Positions 33,489 through 41,976 of a DNA stretch of 44,730 bases are shown piece after piece. The stretch is taken from contig JAKATL010000018.1 in the NCBI GenBank assembly GCA_021827985.1, positions 1-44,730 of the forward strand, in the 5' to 3' direction. Position 1 is the first letter of the stretch; the number at the start of each line of letters is the position of its first letter. The notes beneath the pieces were generated by a model, which was not told the origin of the DNA, searched no databases, and saw nothing but the letters and a program-made list of their open reading frames with translations. Both the position numbers and the translations under genes were made by a program. The DNA is from a bacterium. Its GTDB lineage: Bacteria; Chloroflexota; Dormibacteria; Aeolococcales; Bog-877.

Positions 33489-35100
33489 TGGGGGTTGTGA
33501 GACGCCCATCGGCTCCAAGCAGGAGGCACTCAGCGAGTGAAGCGTAGCGCATCCGTCCCCACCGTTCACCGTGGCGCTGATGACCCCAGCCTCACCGGTC
33601 ACACCGGGCTGCTGCTGGTGCGGGACCTGAACTCCAATCTGCACCTGGTGGAGCGGCTGGACGCGGCGGTGGAGAGGGTGCGGCAGTTCAAGCAGCGGCG
33701 CCGGGGGCTGAGCGGCGGTGAGCTGCTGGTCTGCCTTGGGGAGTCGATCCTGGCCGGGGGCAGCCATCTGGCCCACCTGGATCCTCTGCGTGAGGATGAG
33801 GCGGGCCGGGTGCTGCGGGCGGTGGCCAGGGTGCCTGCTCCGGAGACCGCCAGCCAGCTGCTGCCCCGGTTCACCCAGCGCCAGGTGGAGGCGGTGGTGG
33901 CCGAGCTGGCCCAGGCGGGAGTGGAGCTGGACCGGATGCTGGGGCTGGCGGAGAAAGACCCGGTGACCCTGGACCTCGACTCCACCACCACCGAGGTCCA
34001 CGGCGAGCTGAAGGAGGAGGCCGCCTACAACTACGAGGGGAAGCTGAGCTTCGGCTCTCTGCTCTGCACCTGGGCGGAGCGGCGCCGGGTGCTGGCGGCG
34101 GGGCTGAGATCAGGATCCGCTTCCGACAAGCCGATCGCTCCCCGCCTGGTGCTGAGGGCGCTGCGCACCCTGCCGAAGGGGCACGGGGAGGTGCGGCTGC
34201 GGGCGGACAGCGGCTTCTACAGCGCCGGGTTCCTCAACCGGTGCCGGGGGCACCACTTGCGGTTCTGTGTGGTGGTGCCCCACTACCAGGTGATGTGGGA
34301 GCTGCGGCGGCACCTCTCGCCCAGCGGCTGGCGGCCCTGCCGGGAGATGGCGGGGGCGGAGGTGGCGGAGCTGCGGTTCACGCCCACCGGCTGGCAGCAC
34401 GAGCCGCTGCGGCTTCTGGTGCGGCGGCTCAGGGTGGAGGCGAAGGAGATCTCCCAGAGCCCCAGGAGCCGGAGGAGGAGGACCATCCCCAAGGGGCAGC
34501 TGCAGCTGGCCCTCAAGGGGATGGTGAGCCACACCTACGCCTATTCCTTCATCGCCACCGACCTGCCCCAGGAGGCGGTGGAGCTGGAGTTCTGGCAGCG
34601 GCGCCGGGCCCACATCGAGGAGCGGATCAAGGACCTCAAGCTGGGCTGCGGCCTGATCCACCTGCCCCTACGCCGGCGCCGGGCCAACTACGCCTGGCAG
34701 ACCGCGGCGGTGATCGCCACCAACCTGACCTCCATGCTCTCAGCGGTCAACGTCTGCCGGGAGCGGCAGGAGGCCAAGGCCGCCGCCGGGGGCGTCCTCA
34801 GCGATGAGCAGCTGGCGGCTGTGGGCCAGCCCCACAACACGCAGCTGCTGCGCCGCTGGCTGTTTTCGGTGCCAGCCCGACTGGTGCGGGGTGGGCGGCG
34901 GCTTCGCCTGCGGCTGGCCTCCGGGATGCTCCACAAGGAGGAGTTCTGGGCCCTGCACCACTACCTCCTCCGTCTGGCCCCGACCGGATAGGCCACCCGA
35001 CACCCACCAGCGGCCAGCCACCGGGGCAACCTGGAGTCCAACGCGCCATGGGCGGCCCCTCTCGACCCTGCTCCGGGGCGGCAAGCCTCAGAACCCCACC
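33489..35100 (+). mobile_element. IS1380-family insertion sequence (ends tentative)
   Basis: The element holds the transposase at 33537-34991. An imperfect inverted match, TGGGGGTTGTGAG at 33489-33501 against the complement of CTCAGAACCCCA at 35087-35098, may mark its ends. I could not find a target duplication, so the borders are uncertain. It marks the end of the catabolic cluster and the start of the mobile-element region. Confidence 0.55.
33537..34991 (+). CDS. IS1380-family transposase
   Basis: The 484-residue DDE transposase has the IS1380 pattern. The first Asp is in LDLDSTTTEVHG (about 142-153), the second in RADSGFYSAGFL (about 223-234), and the Glu in HIEERIKDLKLG near 360. The C-terminal region has NYAWQTAAVIATNL. 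It cuts and pastes the element by binding its terminal repeats. It starts at GTG 33537 and appears intact and possibly active. The catabolic cluster ends 136 bp upstream. Confidence 0.9.
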   Translation: MKRSASVPTVHRGADDPSLTGHTGLLLVRDLNSNLHLVERLDAAVERVRQFKQRRRGLSGGELLVCLGESILAGGSHLAHLDPLREDEAGRVLRAVARVPAPETASQLLPRFTQRQVEAVVAELAQAGVELDRMLGLAEKDPVTLDLDSTTTEVHGELKEEAAYNYEGKLSFGSLLCTWAERRRVLAAGLRSGSASDKPIAPRLVLRALRTLPKGHGEVRLRADSGFYSAGFLNRCRGHHLRFCVVVPHYQVMWELRRHLSPSGWRPCREMAGAEVAELRFTPTGWQHEPLRLLVRRLRVEAKEISQSPRSRRRRTIPKGQLQLALKGMVSHTYAYSFIATDLPQEAVELEFWQRRRAHIEERIKDLKLGCGLIHLPLRRRRANYAWQTAAVIATNLTSMLSAVNVCRERQEAKAAAGGVLSDEQLAAVGQPHNTQLLRRWLFSVPARLVRGGRRLRLRLASGMLHKEEFWALHHYLLRLAPTG

Positions 35101-35154
35101 TGCGGACACCGCCCAAGCCCGCGACCGTGCCCAACTGGTGCCGGCGCTGCGTCC

Positions 35155-37044
35155 CTCAGCCCGAGTTCGACAGTGACCTCTGCGGAGAGGGACGCGTAGG
35201 TGAGATCAGCTTGAGTTCACGGGGCGACGCTTCGGCGGGAGCCGGCGTGTGTCTACGCCGCTTGAGGCTTGCCTGAACTCGAGGTGGACCAGACGCGAAG
35301 TGGGGAAGGGATCTGCAGTGCCTCAAACAATTGGGTCTGTGAGGGGGTGGGCCTGGAGGTCTGGGAGACGTGCCCGGCGGGCCCGCTGAGGTCCACCAGC
35401 ACCAGCCGTTGCAGCTCCCGGCGCATGCAAGGCCAGGTCTGCTGGGTGCGGTTCTCGGCCACCCGGATCAGCAGCAACCCCAGGAAACACAGCAGGACAT
35501 GGGCCCGGATGCGGTCCTCCTTGCGGTGGAACATGGGCCGCAACTCGAACTCCTGCTTGAGATCTCGCCATCCCCTCTCCACCTGGAGCAGCTGGCGGTA
35601 ACCCAGAGCCACCTCCTCGGTGCTGAGGCGCCGGTCGCTGGCGTGGATCAAGTACTTGCCGTCCAGCCGCTCCTCCCGGAGGACCACGGCCCGGTTCAGC
35701 GCCAGCCGGCCGTCCGGCAGCTGGCGCACGTACTTCCCGAAGCGCCGGCTGATCCGCAGAGCACAGGCGCGGCGCTGGTGGATGGCCGTCTGGTCAAGCT
35801 CCAGCAGGGCCTGTTCCAGCTCCTGCAGCAGCAGCTCCCGCCGGGCCCGGTCTCGCTCCGCCTCTTCGGGGTTGCGGCAGATCACGTACCTCTGCTGCTT
35901 CCGCCCCGAGCCCACCACCACCTCCTTCACCTCCAGGTTGTCCTTGAGCCGGTGGTACCGCCCGGGACGGGAAAGCGCTTCCTCCACCACCGGAACCCCG
36001 GAGCGCATGCGCTCCCCGATGATGTAGTGCCCCCCGTCCTGGCGCAGCAATTGCAGGTTTTCCTTGCTGCTCATGCCCCGGTCGGCCACCAGGACCACCT
36101 TGTCCAGCTTCCAGCCGTGCAGGTCCTGCTTCACCTGCTCCACCGTGGAGGCATCGGCGGTGTTGCCGGGGAACACCCAGCACCGCACCGGGATCCCCTC
36201 CTTGGTGACTGCCAGGCCGATCGCCACTTGCGCCCGGTCCGGACGGCCGTCCCGGCTGTACCCGAAGCGGCGGAGGCCCTCCTCCTCATCCTCACCCTCG
36301 ATCTCGAAGTACGAGGAGGTGGTGTCGAAGAAGATCAGGTCCACCTCCAGCCGCAGAAACTCCGCCACCTGGAAGAAGACCCGCTCCTGCACCTCCGCCT
36401 GGTTCTCCAGAAGGAAGTCCATGGCCCGGTATGCCTGCTGCACCTCCAGTTGCTCCAGCCCCTGGATGACCACGTCCTGGGCCACCCATTCGCAGGCTCC
36501 CAGCTTGGAGCTGGGAGCAAGGCAGCGGTTGGCGACCAGGGCGAACAGCACCCGCTCCACATCGCTCTCGAACTCCCGCTCCTGCAGCAGCTCCCGCAAC
36601 TGTTGGGCTATCCCCAGTTGTTCCCACAGGTGCTGCAGCACGTGGGCGCCCCCCAGGGGCCGGGAACGCTCCACGCCCAGCTCCGCATCGGCGTCTCCAA
36701 CTTCCAGCCGCCGAAGGCTGTGAGCCAGGCGGCGCAGCGCTTCAGGATCGACCCGGTCCTTGCGCCCGAAGTTGTGGATGACCTGGACATGGGGATGGGG
36801 GCTGCCCTCGCGCCGCACGTTGTGGGCCAGCTGCAGGTACTCGACCACGGAGCCATCCTTGTTGGTGCGCCGGGTCACCCGCAGGTACATCTCTACGAAT
36901 CATACCTGAAACGACTTCCTGACCGCAAGCACCCGTGTATCTACAAGAAGGGGCCCAAACCCCGCCCCCAATCACCGTCTATGAACTCAAATCACTCGCC
37001 ATTAGAGTCCCAAAGGCCCAGATCACTGTCGAACTCGGGCTCAG
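35155..37044 (-). mobile_element. IS1634-family insertion sequence, element 1
   Basis: The element carries the transposase at 35253-36890. Its ends are an 18-bp perfect inverted repeat, AGCCCGAGTTCGACAGTG at 35158-35175 and its complement at 37024-37041. The repeat extends to about 24 bp with two mismatches (35155-35178 and 37021-37044). No target duplication is evident. The ends differ from those of the second IS1634-type element at 39883-41813. Confidence 0.8.
35253..36890 (-). CDS. IS1634-family transposase
   Basis: The 545-residue DDE transposase begins MYLRVTRRTNKDGS, typical of the family. It has Asp in FFDTTSSYFE (about 188-197), Asp in VADRGMSSKEN (about 268-278) and Glu in QVERGWRDLKQEF (about 455). 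The C-terminal region has HVLLCFLGLLLIRVAENRT. It appears full-length. It is related to, but clearly distinct from, the transposase at 40030-41706. A long open frame runs antisense through it, which is a side effect of GC-rich codon use. Confidence 0.92.
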   Translation of the reverse strand: MYLRVTRRTNKDGSVVEYLQLAHNVRREGSPHPHVQVIHNFGRKDRVDPEALRRLAHSLRRLEVGDADAELGVERSRPLGGAHVLQHLWEQLGIAQQLRELLQEREFESDVERVLFALVANRCLAPSSKLGACEWVAQDVVIQGLEQLEVQQAYRAMDFLLENQAEVQERVFFQVAEFLRLEVDLIFFDTTSSYFEIEGEDEEEGLRRFGYSRDGRPDRAQVAIGLAVTKEGIPVRCWVFPGNTADASTVEQVKQDLHGWKLDKVVLVADRGMSSKENLQLLRQDGGHYIIGERMRSGVPVVEEALSRPGRYHRLKDNLEVKEVVVGSGRKQQRYVICRNPEEAERDRARRELLLQELEQALLELDQTAIHQRRACALRISRRFGKYVRQLPDGRLALNRAVVLREERLDGKYLIHASDRRLSTEEVALGYRQLLQVERGWRDLKQEFELRPMFHRKEDRIRAHVLLCFLGLLLIRVAENRTQQTWPCMRRELQRLVLVDLSGPAGHVSQTSRPTPSQTQLFEALQIPSPLRVWSTSSSGKPQAA

Positions 37045-37491
37045 CGCTCCCGCCGGCTCCCCCCAGCCTATCCACTGGTTCAGGTCTGAAAGGGGTAGCG
37101 GTTGTCAAGCCCCTTCTCCAAATTCGTTCCGGTGAGCTGCGGGCACCTGGGAGGCTACTGACTGGAGGCTAGAACGGCGCACTCAACTGACCCACCGCGA
37201 GGCAGGCTCTGCCGGCCACGAGGTGTGTGGTCAGCCGGTGGTCTCGATAACCGAGGTGCGCAGTCTCCCGGTCGGGAAAGGCGGGACGGACCGTGAGCGA
37301 GCCAGAACTCCAGACCGATTCGGTCTTGCTGAGGGCTGTCCCCGGCCGGGGAAGCCTGTCATCTCTGCGCCGCGCCAAGGCGGCATGGAGCAATACGGCA
37401 ACGGATCGGTGGGCTCAATCAAGTGAACGGCCACGCCTTGCGGGCGCCAGACAGAACGACGAGCACGCATCGAGCCAGGTCCGAACAGCCA
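37045..37491. other. Inter-IS stretch, no recognised gene
   Basis: This stretch lies between the right end of the IS1634 element and the IS110 transposase stop. The short frames in it are not recognisable. It includes AACTGACCCAC at 37185-37195, an 11-mer that also occurs at 1600-1610 and resembles the ends of some insertion sequences, so part of it may be IS debris. The downstream end of the IS110 element should lie here but cannot be placed. Confidence 0.35.
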
Positions 37492-38517
37492 TCAGGCGGC
37501 CTCCCGGGCGGGCCGGGCCAGGGCCCGGATCTCGCCGTCCCGCAAGCCGTAGTAGACGAGGGTGAGGATCCGCCGGGCCACCGCCACCCGGGCGATGCCC
37601 CGGCCCCGCCGCTCCCGGAGCCGGCCCAGCACCTGGCCCAGGTGAGGATCACCACCCAGCCGCTGGGCGGCCTCTACCGTTGCCCAGCGCACCAACTTAG
37701 ATCCCTGCTTGGTGATCCGGCCCCGGTGAACGGTCCGGTCTGACTCCCGGTGGCGCGGGGTCAGCCCCGCCCAGGAGCAGAGCGCGGCCGCATCTCGGAA
37801 CCGGGTGACGTCGCCGATCTCCGCCACCAGGATCGCGCCCAGCACCGGTCCCACCCCCGGGATCCGCTGGATGGCCCTGTATCCGTGGTCTTGCTCCAGG
37901 CGCTTCTGGATCGGCCTCTCCAGCTCCCAGAGCTCGGCGGTGATCGCCTCGATCAGGGCGCGCAGCGAGTTGACCCGCTGCAGGTACACCGGCGGCAGCA
38001 CCGTGTCATCGAGCAACCGCAGCCCGGAGACCCCGAACAGGTCGCTCATGGTCACCTTGACCCCGAACTTCCCCAGCACCGCGTGGATCTGCGACTTGCA
38101 ACTGCTGCGCAGCGCCACCAGCTTGGCCCGGTAACGGATCAGCTCCCGCAGTTCGCGTATCTCCGGGGGAGCGATCCATGCCTCCGGCAGCCGGTTCATC
38201 CGCAGGAGGTCGGCCAGGTGACGGGCATCGGTGTGGTCCTGCTTCACCCTCTGGGTCTTGAAGGCATTCACCCCCAGCGGATGGGCCAGGTGCACCGCGG
38301 CCCCGACCTCCTGGCAGGCGTCCACCGCCCAGTACCAGCCATAGGTGGCTTCCAGCACCACCTCCGGGTCAGACCCGGCCGCCGCCAGCAGCCGCTGCAG
38401 CTCCTCCGGGTCGTTCTCGATCCGGTCGCTCGACAGCACCTGGCCCTCGGCGTTCATCCTGACCACCACCGACCGGCGCCGGTGAAGGTCGATTCCGATG
38501 TACTCTGGGCAAGTCAT
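37492..38517 (-). CDS. IS110-family transposase (DEDD recombinase)
   Basis: The 341-residue protein has a RuvC-like DEDD domain: IGIDLHRR at about 6-13, VVLEATYGWYW near 57-67, and DHTDARHLADLLR near 100. The C-terminal transposase_20 domain has IPGVGPVLGAILVAEIGD and the Ser-containing TKQGSKLVRW. IS110 elements lack terminal inverted repeats and insert by RNA-guided recombination through a bridge RNA. ATG 38517 is chosen because GGAGGGAGAC lies just upstream and the family begins with IGIDLH; the longer frame from 38682 runs through structured non-coding sequence. It is intact. Confidence 0.92.
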   Translation of the reverse strand: MTCPEYIGIDLHRRRSVVVRMNAEGQVLSSDRIENDPEELQRLLAAAGSDPEVVLEATYGWYWAVDACQEVGAAVHLAHPLGVNAFKTQRVKQDHTDARHLADLLRMNRLPEAWIAPPEIRELRELIRYRAKLVALRSSCKSQIHAVLGKFGVKVTMSDLFGVSGLRLLDDTVLPPVYLQRVNSLRALIEAITAELWELERPIQKRLEQDHGYRAIQRIPGVGPVLGAILVAEIGDVTRFRDAAALCSWAGLTPRHRESDRTVHRGRITKQGSKLVRWATVEAAQRLGGDPHLGQVLGRLRERRGRGIARVAVARRILTLVYYGLRDGEIRALARPAREAA

Positions 38518-38520
38518 CTC

Positions 38521-38596
38521 GGGGTCTCCCTCCCTGGGGTTGCTACAACACCCCGAGTGTCGCCCACTCGGGAAAGCCTCGGGGAGTGGAGACCCC
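38521..38596 (-). ncRNA. Candidate IS110 bridge RNA (structured non-coding end)
   Basis: Directly upstream of the IS110 transposase start the DNA is highly self-complementary. A closing 9-bp stem pairs GGGGTCTCC (38521-38529) with GGAGACCCC (38588-38596). Inside, CCCGAGTG (38552-38559) pairs with CACTCGGG (38565-38572) around a 5-nt loop. GGGGTTG near 38536 can pair with CAACACCCC near 38547, although that arm shares its CCCC with the previous one. IS110-group elements encode their bridge RNA in the non-coding end upstream of the transposase, so position and fold both fit. The piece seen is shorter than the roughly 170-nt bridge RNA of IS621, and guide loops are not assigned. Confidence 0.45.
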
Positions 38597-38631
38597 TCCG
38601 CTTTCATCCCATCAAGTGACACAACGCCGAA

Positions 38632-39484
38632 ACTTCTGAGCCCGGTTCGCCGCAGGGCCGCGGTGCTGCATCTGGTGGGCAAGTTCCAGGTGAGCGAGCG
38701 GCAGGCGTGCCGGGCTGTGGGTCAGCCCAGAACGACGCAGCGACGGTCTCCGCGGCCGGTGGCGGCCCCGGAGGCGCTGCTGCGGCAGCGGTTGCGCCAG
38801 GTGGCCAAGGAACGACCCCGGTGGGGCTTCCGGCGGGCCGGAGCGGTGTTGCGGGACGAGGGCTGGAAGGTGAACCACAAGCGGGTACAGCGGATCTGGC
38901 GGGAGGAAGGGCTGCGGGTACCACCCCATCCACCCAAGCGGCGGCGGTTGGGTGACAGCACCGTCCCCGCCAGGCGGTTGCAGGCGGAGCGCCGCAACCA
39001 CGTCTGGGCATTGGACTTCCTGTTCGACACCACCTCGGATGGCCGGCCCTTCAAGGCCCTGGCGATGTGCGACGAGTACACGCGGGAGAGCGTGGGCAAC
39101 GCTGTGGCGCGCTCCATCAACGCCGACCACGTCATCGAGGTGCTGGATCGGGCCGTGGCCGAGCGCGGCGCACCTGAGTTCATCCGCTGCGATAACGGAC
39201 CGGAGTTCATCTCCTTGACCATCCGCGACTCGTGTCGTTTCTCCCGCACCGGAGCCGCCTACATCGATCCGGGGTCGCCCTGGCAGAACGCCTTCGTGGA
39301 GAGCTTCAATGGCAAGGCTCGCGACGAACTCTTCGCTCGGGAGATCTTCGACACCATCCTGGAGGCCCGGGTTCTCTATGCGGACTGGTGCCACGACTAC
39401 AATCATCACCGACCGCATCGCTCCTTGGGGCTGCAGCCGCCTGCAGCATACGCGGCCACACTCACCAACCCCGAACTCTCATGA
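38632..39484 (+). pseudogene. IS3-family transposase OrfB, lacking OrfA and its own start
   Basis: From LLSPVRRRAAVLHLVGKF onward this is an IS3 (IS51/IS407-group type) OrfB. It has ALDFLFD, CDNGPEF and FVESFNGKARDE giving an intact DDE triad, and ends PHRSLGLQPPAAYAA. OrfA, which normally precedes it and supplies the start through frameshifting, is absent. The frame upstream to 38498 is the IS110 end. The IS110 insertion therefore probably removed or displaced the 5' part. No right-hand inverted repeat is seen after the stop; the next element begins 10 bp later. Confidence 0.8.
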
Positions 39485-39493
39485 AGGCTTGAC

Positions 39494-39614
39494 GTGTACC
39501 CCGAAAAGTGACCCACCCATGTGAGAGCCTGGCTCCAACAGTTGGAGGTGAGGCAGTGTTGAGGTACGGAACCAAGGTTCGGTCCGAGGCGTGCCGGCGG
39601 ATGCTGGCGGGAGA
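39494..39614 (+). mobile_element. IS3-family left end with orfA start, truncated
   Basis: TGTACCCCGAAAAGTGACCC at 39494-39513 is a typical IS3-family left terminal repeat. A GGAGG site (39544-39548) and GTG 39556 follow, opening VLRYGTKVRSEACRRMLAGE, the usual start of IS3 OrfA (family pattern RYGxEFRxEAVRRMLAGE). The frame breaks at about 39614, where group II intron sequence begins on the other strand. It is a second IS3 piece, directly after the OrfB remnant and in the same orientation. Confidence 0.65.
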
Positions 39615-39875
39615 GCGGGGCGAGCACCAGCCTGGCCGCGGTCTGAACGATCCGATCTCTCACCCGAGGGATTGAGAGCGGCCTCCTTTCCTTGGGCCTT
39701 CCCGGCTTCGGGATGTAGACCCTGCGAGTCGCCAGGGGGCGGTACTTCCCGCTCTCCAGCAGCTCGCGCAGCTCCGTCAGCACCTGCTCCACCCCTTGAG
39801 CCTCAATGACCTTGAGGGTCTCGCCGTCGATGCCCGCGGCACCTTTGTTGCGCCGGACCTGTTCCCAGGCCGTTT
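39615..39875 (-). pseudogene. Group II intron reverse transcriptase (LtrA-like), central fragment
   Basis: About 87 codons read QTAWEQVRRNKGAAGIDG, then LRELLESGKYRPLATRRVYIP and RRPLSIPRVRDRIVQTAARLVL. This is the start of the reverse-transcriptase domain of group II intron-encoded proteins. It continues exactly from the N-terminal fragment at 41814-41943 when the IS1634 element between them is removed (DVL then QTAWEQ). It stops before the catalytic YADD motif at a junction with the IS3 OrfA start near 39614, so the maturase and 3' intron parts are lost. Confidence 0.85.
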
Positions 39876-39882
39876 GCAACAC
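39876..39882 (+). repeat. Target-site duplication GCAACAC (left copy)
   Basis: GCAACAC directly precedes the left end of the IS1634-type element and recurs at 41814-41820 directly after its right end. Removing the element and one copy restores the intron reverse-transcriptase frame, which confirms that this is the duplication made on insertion. Confidence 0.85.
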
Positions 39883-41813
39883 CGGGCTTCCGCAGCAAAC
39901 TGACCGGTGGAGGGGTGGAATCGGCGGTCTTTGAGATCAAGGGAGGGGCCAAAGAGTCCGTAGCCTAGGCACACGACTGGTCCACGTTGGGGTATTGCGG
40001 GGAGATGAAGTGGCTGATATGATCTGGGCATGTACCTGCGCACCATCAGCCGCCGCAACAAGGACGGCTCGGTGGTCCGCTACCTCCAGCTGGCCCAGAA
40101 CTTCTGGGACCCAGTGGGCCACCAGGCCAAGGCACAGGTGGTCCACAGCTTCGGCCGCGAGGACCAGCTCGATCGCCAGGCGCTGATCCGTCTTGCCCGA
40201 TCGATCACCCGGGTGGTGGAGCCGGGGGCAGCCGGGGGCGGGGCCACCAGCGGGGAGCTGGCGTTCGCGGAGAGCCGCCCGATGGGCGGGGCCTGGGTCC
40301 TGGACCACCTGTGGCAGCAGCTGGGGATCGACAGGAGCATCAAGAGCCTGCTCAAGGGCCGGAAGCTGGACCCCAGGGTGGAGCGGGTGCTCTTCGCCCT
40401 GGTGGCCAACCGGGCGCTGGAGCCACTTTCCAAGCTGGCGGCCACCCAGTGGGTCCTGGAGCGGGTGTTCATCCCCGGGCTGGAGGAGGTGGACGATGAC
40501 TCCTGCTACCGGGCCATGGACTTCCTCTTGGAGTGCGAGGAGGAGCTGACCCAGGCGGTCTACTTCGCCACCGCCGAGCTCTTGAAGCTGGAGGTCGACC
40601 TGATCTTCTTCGACGGTTCCACCACCTACTGGGAGACTGACGGTGCCGATTCCGACTGGGTGGACGAGGAGGGGGAGGTGGTGCAGCTGGGGTTCCGCCA
40701 GTACGGACACTCCAAGGACCACCGCCCCGACCTCCCCCAGGTGCTGATCGGGATGGCGGTGACCAGGGAGGGGATCCCGATCAGGGTGTGGAGCTGGCCC
40801 GGGGACACCGGAGAGTCTCCCCTGCTGCGCCAGGTGCGGGACGATCTCGCGGGCTGGCAGGTGGGCAAGGTGGTGTGGGTGGCGGACCGAGGGTTCAGCT
40901 CCAAGGCCAACCGGGCCCACCTCAGCCAGGACGGGGAGCACTACATCATCGGGGAGAAGCTGCGGGGGGAGTCCGAGGAGGCGAGGGCTGCGCTCTCGCG
41001 CCCCGGCCGCTACCAGCAGGTGGCGCAGAACCTCTGGGTGAAGGAAGTGGTGGTGGGCTCCGACCGCTTCGTGATCTGCCACAACCCCGAGGAAGCGGTC
41101 CGGGACCAGAGGGTACGGGAGCGGCTGCTCTCATACTTGGAGGAGGCGATCGCCGGCAGCGACGAGCTGACGGCCACCCAGAGGGCGGAGCTCTTGGGCA
41201 AGCTCAAGACCAAGCCGGGGCTGGCCCGGCTGCTGCGGGTGACCAAGGGCGGTCTCCTGCGGGTGGACCGGGCCAAGGTGGCCCGGGAGGCCCATCTCGA
41301 CGGCAAGTTCCTGCTGCGGAGCTCGGACCCTCAGCTCAGTGCCGAGGAGATCGCCACCGGCTACAAGCAGCTGCTCCAGGTGGAGCGGGGCTGGCGGGAC
41401 ATGAAGACCACCCTGGAGTTGCGGCCGGTGTACCACCGCAAGGAGGAACGGATCCGGGCCCACATCCTGCTGTGCTGGCTGGCCCTGCTGCTGATCCGAG
41501 TGGCCGAGAACCGCACCCACGACACCTGGCGCAACCTCCGCAACGAGCTGCAGATCCTCCACCTGGGAGTGTTCCGCGGCCCAGCCGGCGAGTCCCACCA
41601 GCGCACCGACGTCACTTCCTGGCAGGCTGAGATCCTCAAGGCCATCAATGCTCCCGAGCCCCCGCGCTTCCTGGCCCTGAGGGCCGCGCCCCGCTCCGCG
41701 GCCTGACCGCCCCGGAATTCGCCTAGGCACTACACGCCCAGGGCGCCCTGAACAAACTTGCCCATCTCTTGGCGCTTTTCGTCCATCCCGTGTTCCCCTG
41801 CTGCGGAAGCCAG
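39883..41813 (+). mobile_element. IS1634-family insertion sequence, element 2
   Basis: The 1931-bp element has terminal inverted repeats CGGGCTTCCGCAGCA (39883-39897) and, on the other strand at the right end, CTGGCTTCCGCAGCA (41813-41799), with one mismatch in 15. A 7-bp target duplication flanks it. Intact ends and an intact transposase indicate a recent, possibly active copy. It is inserted into the reverse transcriptase of a group II intron. Confidence 0.9.
40030..41706 (+). CDS. IS1634-family transposase
   Basis: The 558-residue DDE transposase begins MYLRTISRRNKDGS. It has Asp in FFDGSTTYWE (about 197-206), Asp in VADRGFSSKAN (about 284-294), and Glu in QVERGWRDMKTTLEL (about 454). The end has HILLCWLALLLIRVAENRT. 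It is full-length and starts at ATG 40030, 147 bp inside the left end of the element. It shares the architecture of the transposase at 35253-36890 but differs throughout, so the two are separate members of the family rather than recent copies. Confidence 0.92.
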   Translation: MYLRTISRRNKDGSVVRYLQLAQNFWDPVGHQAKAQVVHSFGREDQLDRQALIRLARSITRVVEPGAAGGGATSGELAFAESRPMGGAWVLDHLWQQLGIDRSIKSLLKGRKLDPRVERVLFALVANRALEPLSKLAATQWVLERVFIPGLEEVDDDSCYRAMDFLLECEEELTQAVYFATAELLKLEVDLIFFDGSTTYWETDGADSDWVDEEGEVVQLGFRQYGHSKDHRPDLPQVLIGMAVTREGIPIRVWSWPGDTGESPLLRQVRDDLAGWQVGKVVWVADRGFSSKANRAHLSQDGEHYIIGEKLRGESEEARAALSRPGRYQQVAQNLWVKEVVVGSDRFVICHNPEEAVRDQRVRERLLSYLEEAIAGSDELTATQRAELLGKLKTKPGLARLLRVTKGGLLRVDRAKVAREAHLDGKFLLRSSDPQLSAEEIATGYKQLLQVERGWRDMKTTLELRPVYHRKEERIRAHILLCWLALLLIRVAENRTHDTWRNLRNELQILHLGVFRGPAGESHQRTDVTSWQAEILKAINAPEPPRFLALRAAPRSAA

Positions 41814-41820
41814 GCAACAC
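41814..41820 (+). repeat. Target-site duplication GCAACAC (right copy)
   Basis: This is the second copy of the 7-bp duplication made by the IS1634-type element. It lies inside the codons for Asp-Val-Leu of the interrupted reverse transcriptase. Confidence 0.85.
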
Positions 41821-41943
41821 GTCCGGCCGAGCGATCCGGTCGTACAGGGCGGGGAACTTCCGCCTGCCGTTCCGCTTCGCGGCCACGTAGAGCGCGCGCT
41901 GAAGTGCACGGACGTTTTCCCGGGGGGAGTTGGCCTCAGCCAT
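41814..41943 (-). pseudogene. Group II intron reverse transcriptase, N-terminal fragment
   Basis: From ATG 41943 the frame reads MAEANSPRENVRALQRALYV, then AAKRNGRRKFPALYDRIARP and DVL. This is the typical N-terminus of bacterial group II intron-encoded proteins, with the ALYDRI element before the reverse-transcriptase core. It is cut by the IS1634-type element and resumes at 39875. GTG 41976 in the same frame is a possible alternative start. Confidence 0.83.
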
Positions 41944-41976
41944 GCCCTGACCCGTCCCTTGCAGCTCGCGCGTCAC

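Noticed and set aside
35370..37172. A 600-codon open frame antisense to the IS1634 transposase
   Set aside because: It is Pro/His/Leu-rich, matches nothing, and mirrors the transposase codons. Long antisense frames are usual in such GC-rich genes; the same holds for 16548-18161 over hutU and 13841-15448 over hutI.
39963..41730. 10-bp direct repeat GCCTAGGCAC around the second IS1634 transposase taken as its target duplication
   Set aside because: It lies inside the true ends, which are set by inverted repeats and the GCAACAC duplication that restores the interrupted reading frame. The repeat is probably internal to the element.
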